A stretch of 38,234 bases of DNA. Source: Oscillospiraceae bacterium. Lineage in GTDB: Bacteria > Bacillota > Clostridia > Oscillospirales > Oscillospiraceae. Shown here in pieces: positions 24,407-31,954 of the stretch. The notes beneath the pieces were generated by a model. That model had not been told where the DNA came from, made no database searches, and worked only from the letters and a program-made list of their open reading frames with translations. A program made the position numbers and the translations under genes. The stretch spans positions 1-38,234 of the forward strand of contig WRMH01000024.1 of the NCBI GenBank assembly GCA_009777235.1. The letters are read 5' to 3'. The first letter of the stretch is position 1. The number at the start of each line of letters is the position of its first letter.

Positions 24407-24951
24407 GCATGAAAAATACCTTAGAAATTTATTTTCAGAAACAACGTGAATATTGGCAGGAAAAATATCAAACATTTCCTCAAATGCCTTACAGCAAAGC
24501 TATTGATGAGCGTATGATTGTTAAGGATTCATTAAAAGATGGATATATTCAATGGCAACCAATTCATCAAAACAATACCGTAGATTTTACTGCATTAGAG
24601 AGGAAATTAAATATTTCTATTCATCCAAGAATTAAAGAATACTTCACTTCATTTTGGTTTTTATCGATGGTAGGAACTATTAAAGGGAATATATTAAGGT
24701 TTACAGCTGTCCCTTACGGAATTAGCATTATTGATTTAGTCAATGAATCTTACAGGTGGGGTTCAACTAATTTTGTTGAAAATAAAAAGCAATTTGAATT
24801 TGGGTTTGCTAAAATAGGCAACGATGATAGTTATTTGTTGTATGTTGATAATGATACTGCAAGTATTCGGTGCATCCAATTAGAAGAAAATATCGAGTTG
24901 CATTTGGGAGATTTGGATAAAGTCATTTCAAAAATGGAGGTCATCCGATAA
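24403..24951 (+). CDS. Syd/SUKH family immunity-like protein
   Basis: This 182-residue protein resembles Syd (SecY-interacting protein family, SUKH superfamily). Shared features are YCQ-type N-terminal helices, the PQMPYSKAIDE and GYIQWQPI segments, and LNISIHPRIKEYFTSFW. Further on, DSYLLYVDNDTASIRCIQ matches the family's LSIDNETGEVW-like strand. SUKH proteins very often serve as immunity factors for HNH/Endo VII-type nuclease toxins, and such a nuclease is encoded immediately downstream with no gap. The gene is AT-rich compared with the RT gene, suggesting it was imported as a cassette with the nuclease. ATG 24403 overlaps the RT stop, with AAGGAG at 24388-24393. Confidence 0.82.
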   Translation: MSMKNTLEIYFQKQREYWQEKYQTFPQMPYSKAIDERMIVKDSLKDGYIQWQPIHQNNTVDFTALERKLNISIHPRIKEYFTSFWFLSMVGTIKGNILRFTAVPYGISIIDLVNESYRWGSTNFVENKKQFEFGFAKIGNDDSYLLYVDNDTASIRCIQLEENIELHLGDLDKVISKMEVIR

Positions 24952-26190
24952 ATGATTTATGCACACCGAGGTATCTCCAATTCCAGTTTGTCAAGTCAAG
25001 CAGCTACTACAACCTCGCAAGGTAGAATTGGGGTTTATTCCGCAAATCACCCTACGAATTTAGTAATTGATATGCCATTTAAAGGGGTAGATGCTCGAAA
25101 GGCAAATTCATCTGATATAAACGCACAAGGTTGGCTTCGTGATGCCGATTATTATTTTAAGGAATTATCAACAAAGCATCCAGAGTATTTTAGCAAAGAA
25201 AATATGGACATTATTTCCAATGGTAATTCACCATTGGTTGATGCACATTTTTCAAATTATTTTCCTGAATACTCTGATTTTCTTGGAGACACTTTGCATC
25301 ATCACCATATTGGAGAAGATGGTCAAACTGTTGCTGTACCGCAAAGTATGCACAAAGGTCATGGTGAAATACATAATCTTGAGGAGTATTTAGGTGTTAC
25401 TGCTAACGCCAAAGTTAATTCTGCTGAGTGTCAAAGATTACGTGAAAATGGAGTGGAAAACCCCACTTTAGAACAGGCAGTTAGCCAACTCGAACAGGAT
25501 GCGGAGTTGGAGGAGGATGACACCCTTGAACAAGACGCAGACTTGGAGCAAGACGATATAGTCGAACAAGACGCTGACTTAGAGCAAGTCGATATAATCG
25601 AACAAGAAGCAGACTTAGAGCAAGACGATGAGTTTGAACAAGACACCGACTTAGAGCAGGACGATACGCTCAAACAGGACGCGAACTTGGAACAGGATAT
25701 ATCCAATGAATCCGTCAACGAAGATGCCCTAACCGCGTATGAAGCCAAACAATCAGAAATGCAAAATCCCATGACCGACAATACACAGGATGTATTAAAT
25801 GACTTTGAGCAGAGTAAAGCCGAAATGCAAAATCCGGCGCAGGATAATTATGAAAGTGTTTTAAGTGATTTTGAGCAAAGTAAGTCGGAAATGCAAGGCA
25901 TAGATAGTCTGCAAGATATTTCACGGGACTTGTCTGACAGTAATGAGCAGACGATAGATCAATCGAATGATTACGAGAATATTGATTCTGCACAAGATAA
26001 CACCGTGAGCGAAGATGTTTCCATAGAAGAATCTGCCGGAGAAGATGTCGGAATTGATAATAGTGCCGGTGTTGACACATCAGAGGGCATGGATAGCGGT
26101 ATGGATAGTGGCATGGACTCCGGCGGCGGTATGGATTCCGGCGGCGGCGGTATGGACATGGGCGGCGGCGGTGGCGGCATGGAAATGTAA
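24952..26190 (+). CDS. HNH/Endo VII-type (LHH-like) nuclease with acidic repeat tail
   Basis: This 412-residue protein has an N-terminal domain at about residues 60-150 with TLHHHHIGEDGQTVAVPQ (His116-119) and MHKGHGEIHNLEEY (His134, 137, 141). This pattern resembles the LHH/WHH/GHH nuclease groups of the HNH/Endo VII superfamily. From residue 181 come six 12-residue acidic repeats, then two 22-residue SEMQNP repeats. The tail after residue 375 is rich in Met-Asp-Ser and glycine. There is no secretion signal. Polymorphic toxins usually carry the nuclease at the C-terminus, so this reversed layout suggests an intracellular effector. The acidic tail may mimic nucleic acid or mediate assembly. 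The Syd-like gene directly upstream is the probable antidote. The GC rises after residue 180, a sign of fusion. Confidence 0.75.
   Translation: MIYAHRGISNSSLSSQAATTTSQGRIGVYSANHPTNLVIDMPFKGVDARKANSSDINAQGWLRDADYYFKELSTKHPEYFSKENMDIISNGNSPLVDAHFSNYFPEYSDFLGDTLHHHHIGEDGQTVAVPQSMHKGHGEIHNLEEYLGVTANAKVNSAECQRLRENGVENPTLEQAVSQLEQDAELEEDDTLEQDADLEQDDIVEQDADLEQVDIIEQEADLEQDDEFEQDTDLEQDDTLKQDANLEQDISNESVNEDALTAYEAKQSEMQNPMTDNTQDVLNDFEQSKAEMQNPAQDNYESVLSDFEQSKSEMQGIDSLQDISRDLSDSNEQTIDQSNDYENIDSAQDNTVSEDVSIEESAGEDVGIDNSAGVDTSEGMDSGMDSGMDSGGGMDSGGGGMDMGGGGGGMEM
25492..25707 (+). repeat. six 36-bp tandem repeats in the nuclease gene
   Basis: Six consecutive 12-residue units with consensus EQDADLEQDDxx occur, for example EQDADLEQDDIV, EQDADLEQVDII and EQDTDLEQDDTL. 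Repeat number can change without loss of frame. Each unit carries four or more acidic residues. Confidence 0.88.
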
Positions 26191-26257
26191 GCAAGCAAAC
26201 CCTAAACGCAGCTATAACACAGCCACGCAATCAACAAAACGCCATGGAGGGGATTTT

Positions 26258-26419
26258 ATGAAATGTGATAAATGCGGAGAAAAACTGGATATTTCGCCCG
26301 GAAAGAGCGTGAAGTTCTTACAGCTTTTTACAGTTTTGAATAATGATATGTTATCCGTTTTACTCAATCACTCGAGGTTGAAGAGGTACGATTTCAAGCG
26401 TATAGCCAAGCGGGTGTAA
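26258..26419 (+). pseudogene. truncated zinc-ribbon gene start
   Basis: A strong GGAGGGG site and ATG open a 53-codon frame starting MKCDKCGEKLDISPGKSVKF. This looks like the first half of a zinc ribbon and parallels the start of the DGR target (MKCGKCKAEW). A second CxxC pair is expected but the frame instead runs into the antisense of the XRE gene and stops. The most likely explanation is that insertion of the antitoxin cassette, or a deletion, removed the rest of the gene near 26318. A real 53-residue peptide cannot be excluded. Confidence 0.5.
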
Positions 26420-26662
26420 AACTCTAAAAAGAGTGTCTATCTGCGGAGTTGCTTTCAAACTCTCAAGCCGTGCTATCGCGGGTTGTTTTACCCCAGATAT
26501 TTCTGCAAGCTCTCGTTGGGACATACCTTTTTCTTCTCGAGCCTCGATCATTTTTCCGATTAACGCTACTTCAAATTCGATGCGCTCTCGTTCAACCGGG
26601 CTTACCAATGTATCATCATTCATAAAATCTGAAAATGTTTTAATGTGTTCATAACTCGCCAT
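26360..26662 (-). CDS. XRE-family helix-turn-helix antitoxin (HigA-like)
   Basis: This is about a 100-residue protein. A helical N-terminal part is followed by a classic HTH (KGMSQRELAEISGVKQPAIARLE) at about residues 45-67, then the short TPQIDTLFRVLHPLGYTLEIVPL tail of HigA-type antitoxins. ATG 26662 lies just after the stop of a HigB-like remnant, the usual toxin-antitoxin order. A start at 26674, overlapping that remnant, is also possible. The partner toxin appears internally deleted, so this is probably an orphan antitoxin or free-standing repressor. It runs opposite to the island operon. Confidence 0.85.
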   Translation of the reverse strand: MASYEHIKTFSDFMNDDTLVSPVERERIEFEVALIGKMIEAREEKGMSQRELAEISGVKQPAIARLESLKATPQIDTLFRVLHPLGYTLEIVPLQPRVIE

Positions 26663-26663
26663 A

Positions 26664-26732
26664 CTATTCACCATGTCTTTCTATAATCTCTGATACTCCT
26701 TTTTTATCACGGTAAAACTCTACTTCATACAT
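26664..26732 (-). pseudogene. internally deleted HigB/RelE-type toxin remnant
   Basis: A 22-codon frame reads MYEVEFYRDKKG joined to VSEIIERHGE. The first half matches the N-terminus of HigB-type toxins and the second half resembles their C-terminal end. This suggests an in-frame deletion that removed the catalytic core. It begins after a GAGGGG site and ends 1 nt before the antitoxin ATG, the normal operon layout. Confidence 0.65.
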
Positions 26733-26756
26733 GAAACTACCCCTCTTTACCATATA

Positions 26757-26785
26757 ACGATAACACATTAGTTATCATCTGTCAA
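26757..26785 (-). promoter_or_regulatory. autoregulated promoter of the toxin-antitoxin relic
   Basis: On the minus strand TTGACA (26785-26780), a 17-bp spacer and TATCGT (26762-26757) lie 25 bp ahead of the toxin remnant. The spacer contains the palindrome GATAAC-N6-GTTATC (26759-26776), a probable operator for the XRE protein. Confidence 0.6.
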
Positions 26786-26819
26786 CAGCTATCCGAGTGT
26801 CGTTAGAAAGGTGAACAAC

Positions 26820-26876
26820 ATGGAAGATAAAATGTTTGAAAGAAGCAATACAAAACCTGCAAGGGATTTAAATTAG
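26820..26876 (+). CDS. possible 18-residue leader peptide
   Basis: ATG 26820 follows AAAGGTG by a good distance and opens a short frame, MEDKMFERSNTKPARDLN. Its stop codon overlaps the AGGAGG site of the ATPase gene that starts at 26887. It may be a leader that couples translation or a residue of a longer lost gene. Evidence is limited to the ribosome site and position. Confidence 0.3.
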   Translation: MEDKMFERSNTKPARDLN

Positions 26877-26886
26877 GAGGCAAAGT

Positions 26887-28197
26887 ATGAACATATCAAC
26901 ACGTTTACTCTATGGCAATACAGTAACGCAAAATAATCCGCCCGCGCAAAGCGGCGGCGCAGTCAAGCTGCCAGGAGTTTACTCGGGCAAGCCGACCGCG
27001 TTTATGTTAGATGCAGATACGATGAGCAAGCATACCATGCTCATCGGCGGTACGGGATGCGGCAAGACCACTTTGTTTTATCATTTTGTGTCGCAGATAA
27101 AACGCTCTATGACCAAAGATGATGTGATGATTATCTTCGACAGCAAGGGCGATTTCTACTCAAAATTTTACGATAATAAAACCGATATTGTTATCGGCAA
27201 TTCCAAGCAATATTTATCGCAATCGGCGCATTGGAATATATATAAAGAGGTTTTGGCGGACGGTTGGGACGAACGCGATTTCATAATGAACACGCAGGAA
27301 ATCTGCAAGTCTTTCTTCGTTGAGCGAACGCAAAACACAACCAATGCCTTTTTCCCAAACGCCGCAAGGGATTTGCTCGCCGCTATCATCATTTCGTTTA
27401 TCCGCGCCGGTATAGCGGACGATTCAAGAAAACGCAAGTATTTCTATAACAACGAGCTAAAAATGTTTTTGGATTTATCGGACAGACAAAGGCTTATTGA
27501 CTTCCTCAAAACCCGGCCTGATACCGCCGCCATTATTTCTTATATATCCAACGACAGCCCACAGTCGCAGGGCGTCATCTCGGAGATGTATTCTATCGTG
27601 CGTGAAATCCTTATTGGTGTTTTCGCGGAGCGCGGTATGTTCTCTATGCGCGAGTTTGTGCGAAACAAGGGAAAAAAGACATTGTTTATTGAGTATGACC
27701 TTTCTATTGGAAGCACACTTACGCCTGTTTACCGCTTGATGTTTGACCTTGCGCTAAAAGAGGCTCTTGGTCGCAACAAAGCTCAAGGCAATGTTTATCT
27801 TATTTGCGACGAGTTTAAGCTCTTGCCCCATTTGCGGCATATTGACGACGGCGTAAATTTCGGGCGCAGCCTGGGTGTAAAAGTGTTTGCGGGTGTTCAA
27901 AGCATAGAGCAGCTATATGAGATTTACGGTCAGAGTCGAGGGCGAAATATTGCGGCAGGGTTCTCATCTGTATACGCGTTTCGCTCAAACGACACGGCTA
28001 CACGCGATTTCGTCACGGGGCTATTCGGTAAAAATATCGTATTAGAGCAATATCAACGATTGGATAATCAAATGGTGGAAGAAAAACGAAATGGTCAGAC
28101 GGTTGAGGATTGGGATATGAATAGCTTAAAAATAGGCGAAGCAATTGTAGGCTTGCCGTTTTCCCAGCCGTTTAGATTCCATTTTGATATGTATTAG
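26887..28197 (+). CDS. TraD/VirD4-like (HerA-FtsK group) ATPase
   Basis: This 436-residue ATPase has Walker A GGTGCGKTTL at about residues 54-63, MIIFDSKGDFYSKFY after it, and Walker B VYLICDEFKLLP near residue 310. The following GRSLGVKVFAGVQSIEQL is typical of the TraD/TraG DNA-binding coupling proteins, which form hexameric motors that translocate DNA. No membrane helices are present, unlike true conjugative coupling proteins, so it should be a soluble motor. AGGAGG lies 6 nt ahead of the ATG. The degenerate relative at 14827-16083 lies at the other end of the operon. Together they look like an active/inactive pair. Confidence 0.85.
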   Translation: MNISTRLLYGNTVTQNNPPAQSGGAVKLPGVYSGKPTAFMLDADTMSKHTMLIGGTGCGKTTLFYHFVSQIKRSMTKDDVMIIFDSKGDFYSKFYDNKTDIVIGNSKQYLSQSAHWNIYKEVLADGWDERDFIMNTQEICKSFFVERTQNTTNAFFPNAARDLLAAIIISFIRAGIADDSRKRKYFYNNELKMFLDLSDRQRLIDFLKTRPDTAAIISYISNDSPQSQGVISEMYSIVREILIGVFAERGMFSMREFVRNKGKKTLFIEYDLSIGSTLTPVYRLMFDLALKEALGRNKAQGNVYLICDEFKLLPHLRHIDDGVNFGRSLGVKVFAGVQSIEQLYEIYGQSRGRNIAAGFSSVYAFRSNDTATRDFVTGLFGKNIVLEQYQRLDNQMVEEKRNGQTVEDWDMNSLKIGEAIVGLPFSQPFRFHFDMY

Positions 28198-28279
28198 CTA
28201 TATGCCGCAATATGTTTGTTTGCCGTTCATGGATAAAATAAAAGTTTCGCAAAATTATTATACGGGAGGAGGGAGAAAT

Positions 28280-28450
28280 ATGTGTCCATTTTGGGATTAT
28301 TCAAATAAAAGATGCAAGGTGTCCCCGTCGGAATCGCAATGCTACAAGAGTGACGGTGAACAGCAGTCCTATTGCTTAACCGATTACAATTATAAATCCT
28401 GCGCTAATTACGAGGCATATGAGCGCGGAGAGTACAAAATCTGGCGCTGA
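28280..28450 (+). CDS. small Cys-rich protein
   Basis: This 56-residue protein begins at ATG 28280 after GGGAGGAGGGAG. It holds five or more cysteines (MCPFWDYSNKRCKVS, SQCYK, SYCLTDYNYKSCANYEAYERG), so metal binding is plausible. The CxNYEA ending resembles short proteins seen beside ATPases of accessory islands, though no named family is recognised. It lies 82 bp after the intact ATPase, paralleling the small Cys-rich gene after the degenerate ATPase. Confidence 0.65.
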   Translation: MCPFWDYSNKRCKVSPSESQCYKSDGEQQSYCLTDYNYKSCANYEAYERGEYKIWR

Positions 28451-28565
28451 GAAAGCGGTTGAATCATTTGGATTTATGAACGGCAAACAAGCAAATGAAA
28501 TAAGAGGGAGGAATACTCAAGAATTACGCTTCAAAAATAATCATAAGGTTATATCCGCAAAAGTA

Positions 28566-28594
28566 TTTACAAATTATGAGTTTAGTGGTATACT
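28566..28594 (+). promoter_or_regulatory. sigma-70-type promoter for the DUF4143 ATPase
   Basis: TTTACA (28566-28571), a 17-bp spacer and TATACT (28589-28594) precede the gene. The start of transcription would fall almost at the GGGAGG ribosome site (28599-28604), giving a very short leader. Confidence 0.5.
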
Positions 28595-28616
28595 TTCCGG
28601 GAGGTAGGTGATAGTG

Positions 28617-29906
28617 ATGATTTATAGACCGGCGTATATTGGAAAAATTATGTCCTATGTTGACACACCGTTTGTTAAAATACTTTCCGGTGTTCGTCGT
28701 TGCGGAAAGTCAACTATCCTAAAAATGGTAGAAGAAAAACTCCGCGAACGTGGTATTTCGGAGAAATGTATTTTGAGATACAACTTGGATTCATTGCAAT
28801 ATGAAGGCATGACGGCAAAAATGCTTTATGATGAAATTAAGGGAAAATTACCAACAGAAGGAAAAACATACTTGTTTCTTGATGAGATTCAAGAAGTCAA
28901 AGATTGGGAAAAGGCCGTCAATTCTTTTATGGTCGAATTTGATATAGATTTGTATGTAACCGGTTCAAATTCCCGTTTGCTATCGAGCGAGATTTCAACC
29001 TATTTAACAGGACGGTATATCCAGTTTCGCATTTTCCCGCTATCTTTCGCAGAATATTTATCTTTTCGCGAAAAACAAGTTCAAAATAATCCGGGTATTC
29101 TAAATGACTTAAGTGATGGCGATGGTAACGGCTATGGCTGCGGAAATATTGCTTTTTCTGAATTTATAAAATATGCCAAGTACAGTGAGTTTGCCAGATA
29201 TCTGCGTTTTGGCGGGTTTCCGGCGGTTCATTTGCAGGAATATTCGATAGACGACGCCTATATGATTGTCAAGGACATCTACAGTTCAACCATATTTACG
29301 GATATTGTAAAACGAAGTCAAATACGTAAGATTGACCAATTAGAACGTATTATTAAATTTGCTTTTGACAATATCGGCAAGACGTTCTCAGCCGCGTCAA
29401 TATCAAAATATTTGAAATCAGAACGCCGGGCTATTGATAATGAAACTGTATACAGTTATCTGAGTAAATTGGAAAGCGCCTTTATTCTGCATCGTTGCTC
29501 GCGTTTTGATATGAAGGGCAAGGAGCTTTTGAAAACACAAGAAAAGTTTTATGTTTGCGACCCTGCTATGAAGCATAGTGTTTTGGGATATACACCGGAA
29601 GGTATTGCGGCAATGCTCGAAAATGTTGTTTATTTAGAGCTTCTGCGTCGCGGGTATGATGTTGCCGTAGGCCAGCTTGTAAATGGCGAAATAGACTTTG
29701 TGGCGACAAAGCAGGAAAAAAAGCTATATATCCAGATTGCGCAAAGAATTGAACGAGAAGAAACAAAGCGGCGGGAATATGACAGACTGCTTGGCATCGC
29801 GGACAATTACCCTAAGTATGTTTTACGCGCTGACGAGTTTGCCGATGGAAATTATTTGGGTATTAAGACCATGCACATTGCGGATTTTCTGTTAATGCCG
29901 GAATAG
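28617..29906 (+). CDS. AAA ATPase with DUF4143 domain
   Basis: This protein of about 429 residues has Walker A SGVRRCGKST near the N-terminus, Walker B TYLFLDEIQEV, and a sensor region VTGSNSRLLSSEISTYLTGR. The C-terminal DUF4143 domain begins around FADIVKRSQIRKI and continues to a PD-(D/E)XK-like NGEIDFVATKQEKKLYIQIAQ stretch. The family is widespread in accessory genomes of anaerobes and its role is unknown. ATG 28617 is preferred, with GTG at 28608 and 28614 as alternatives. A Gly/Asp-rich insert (SDGDGNGYGCGN) is unusual. It is the last gene of the island and appears to have its own promoter. Confidence 0.87.
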   Translation: MIYRPAYIGKIMSYVDTPFVKILSGVRRCGKSTILKMVEEKLRERGISEKCILRYNLDSLQYEGMTAKMLYDEIKGKLPTEGKTYLFLDEIQEVKDWEKAVNSFMVEFDIDLYVTGSNSRLLSSEISTYLTGRYIQFRIFPLSFAEYLSFREKQVQNNPGILNDLSDGDGNGYGCGNIAFSEFIKYAKYSEFARYLRFGGFPAVHLQEYSIDDAYMIVKDIYSSTIFTDIVKRSQIRKIDQLERIIKFAFDNIGKTFSAASISKYLKSERRAIDNETVYSYLSKLESAFILHRCSRFDMKGKELLKTQEKFYVCDPAMKHSVLGYTPEGIAAMLENVVYLELLRRGYDVAVGQLVNGEIDFVATKQEKKLYIQIAQRIEREETKRREYDRLLGIADNYPKYVLRADEFADGNYLGIKTMHIADFLLMPE

Positions 29907-29967
29907 ACTGCAAGGGAAATTTGAGCAACCGCCGCCGTCTTTCCATCTCATTCCCATAAAAAACAGT

Positions 29968-29996
29968 TTGACAACAACAGACCAATGTCATATAAT
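29968..29996 (+). promoter_or_regulatory. perfect consensus promoter for rpmF
   Basis: TTGACA (29968-29973), a 17-bp spacer and TATAAT (29991-29996) give an exact match to the sigma-70/sigma-A consensus, as expected for a ribosomal protein gene. The leader to rpmF would be about 130 nt. Confidence 0.8.
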
Positions 29997-30135
29997 ATCT
30001 TGGATTTAGCTTTTGCGTGAATGTAAATATTTCATTTGCCGCAAAGATAAAAATGATGGTAAATATAACAATATGACCATTAAATTACAGTGGTTGTTTG
30101 GCATCTAAAGAAAAACGAAAGGAATGGTCATTACA

Positions 30136-30306
30136 ATGGCAGTACCAAAAAGTAAAGTATCAAAGGCAAGGCGGGACAAAAGACGTTCTTCGCACTGGAA
30201 GCTCGAAGAACCAAATCAGTCAAAATGTCCGAAATGCGGAGAACTAAAGCTGCCGCACAGAGCGTGTAGTGCTTGCGGAACCTATAACGGCCGCGAGGTT
30301 TCATAG
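30136..30306 (+). CDS. rpmF: 50S ribosomal protein L32
   Basis: This 56-residue protein begins MAVPKSKVSKARRDKRRSSHW and contains the zinc site CPKCGELKLPHRACSACG, four cysteines, so it is the zinc-binding form. ATG 30136 is preferred over the in-frame upstream ATG 30124 because the family starts MAVPK. It is flanked by its own promoter and terminator and thus forms a single-gene unit. Confidence 0.97.
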   Translation: MAVPKSKVSKARRDKRRSSHWKLEEPNQSKCPKCGELKLPHRACSACGTYNGREVS

Positions 30307-30324
30307 CTGTGCCATGAAGAAGCG

Positions 30325-30356
30325 GCGGGGCAGTAACGGTTCTTCCCCGCTTTTTT
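30325..30356 (+). terminator. rho-independent terminator of rpmF
   Basis: GCGGGG (30325-30330) pairs with CCCCGC (30345-30350) around a 14-nt loop and is followed by six T residues. Confidence 0.8.
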
Positions 30357-30520
30357 CTTGCGGGTATCACCTTATATACCGCATATACCGCCTTGAAAAT
30401 TTCAAAAGTGGGCACAAATAACAATAAACCGTGAATAAAAGTAACAAAAAGTAAAAGAAAGATGATAAGGTAGTTGTTTCCCAAAAGCGGAGCAAAGTTG
30501 ACGTTTAGGCAGTATGCGAT

Positions 30521-31954
30521 ATGCACAGAAAAATTATAAGCATAAAATTAAACAGCGCGGCATCAAAGACGATCATCAAACCGGGAGATGTGCTTTGTAA
30601 AATCAACGGCAACGCAATAAACGATGTCTTGGACTATGAGTACTACTCCTACGATAACCGTTTGCTCATTGAGATTGCGGACGCCGATGGCAAAATTAAG
30701 ATTATCCGTATGAAAAAACCCGAGGGAGCGGATATAGGTTTAGAGTTTAAAAATTATCTGATGGATGAGCAGCGAAGCTGCGCGAACAAATGTATATTTT
30801 GCTTTATTGACCAATTGCCAAAGAAAATGCGTAAAAGCCTTTACTATAAAGACGATGATTTCAGGCTTTCTTTTTTGCAGGGAAATTACATAACGCTCAC
30901 AAATTTGACAGATCAAGACATAAAACGCATTATCAAGCTGCGTATAAGCCCGATAAATGTGTCGGTACACACCTTAGAACCCGAGCTAAGGCAATATATG
31001 CTCGGAGGGCGCGGCTCTCCAAAAGCGGCGGGCGATTATCTAAACTATCTCAAAAAATTAGCGAGGGCAAAAATAACGATAAACTGCCAAATAGTATGCT
31101 GCCCGGGTGTTAATGACGGAAAGCGACTTTCAAAAACCATGCAAGAGCTGATGGCGCTCGGCACAAGCATAAATAGCGTATCTGTCGTGCCTGTCGGTCT
31201 CACAAAACACAGAAAAGGGCTGACAGAGCTGTCATCATTTGACAAAGAACTCGCGCAAAAAACAATAAAGCAAGTAGAATATTACGGCGGCGAATGTTTG
31301 AGAAAAAACGGCTCTCGGGTGTTTTATGCGGCTGATGAGCTTTATATCATGGCAGGGCTTAAACTGCCGCCCGATGAATTTTACGAAGATTATCCGCAGC
31401 TTCAAAACGGCGTCGGTATGATGCGGCTGTTTACCACAGAGTTTAATGAGGCAAAAAACAATGACAGGCTCGCGGCACAAAGAGCACAAAATTCAGGTAA
31501 TACGCCTATGCCTGACGAACTCCCCAAATTTGAAAAAATGAAAATATCCTTAGCTACGGGAACGCTTGCCGCACCATATTTAACAAATCTTTTACAATCA
31601 GACGGAAAAAACCATGATATAATGACTATATCCATCGCTTGCTTAGACTGTAAAGTTTATGCGATAAAAAATAAGTTCTTCGGTAATAAAATCACCGTGT
31701 CGGGGCTCGTCACCGGCGGAGATATAATCAAACAGCTAAAGGGCAAAAACTTAGGCTCGCATTTGCTGATACCGCAAAATATGCTCAGACACGGCGGCGA
31801 AGTGTTTCTCGACGACTTATCCGTCGCTGATGTATCAAAAGCGCTTGGAGTACCGCTCCATGTCGTAGGGCCGAGCGGCGCAGACTTATATGATAAACTG
31901 AAAACACTCTCGCAAGGAGTCAAATGCCAATGTCTACCCCAATTGTCGCCATAG
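30521..31954 (+). CDS. DUF512 family radical SAM/PDZ protein
   Basis: This 477-residue protein has an N-terminal PDZ-like region (KPGDVLCKINGNAINDVLDY) and a radical-SAM-type iron-sulfur motif CANKCIFCFIDQLPKKMR. NVSVHTLEPELRQYMLGG follows, then the DUF512 domain up to the GEVFLDDLSVADVSKALG ending. The family is found almost throughout Clostridia next to der and its reaction is unknown. It overlaps der by 31 bp. No convincing ribosome site is seen before ATG 30521. Confidence 0.9.
   Translation: MHRKIISIKLNSAASKTIIKPGDVLCKINGNAINDVLDYEYYSYDNRLLIEIADADGKIKIIRMKKPEGADIGLEFKNYLMDEQRSCANKCIFCFIDQLPKKMRKSLYYKDDDFRLSFLQGNYITLTNLTDQDIKRIIKLRISPINVSVHTLEPELRQYMLGGRGSPKAAGDYLNYLKKLARAKITINCQIVCCPGVNDGKRLSKTMQELMALGTSINSVSVVPVGLTKHRKGLTELSSFDKELAQKTIKQVEYYGGECLRKNGSRVFYAADELYIMAGLKLPPDEFYEDYPQLQNGVGMMRLFTTEFNEAKNNDRLAAQRAQNSGNTPMPDELPKFEKMKISLATGTLAAPYLTNLLQSDGKNHDIMTISIACLDCKVYAIKNKFFGNKITVSGLVTGGDIIKQLKGKNLGSHLLIPQNMLRHGGEVFLDDLSVADVSKALGVPLHVVGPSGADLYDKLKTLSQGVKCQCLPQLSP

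Noticed and set aside
14827..28197. Conjugative element because of TraD/VirD4-like ATPases
   Set aside because: There is no relaxase, VirB4, pilus or membrane channel gene in the window, and the ATPases lack membrane helices.
28419..28607. 62-codon frame before the DUF4143 ATPase
   Set aside because: It has no ribosome site, overlaps the end of the Cys-rich gene, and contains a good promoter (28566-28594) in its second half.
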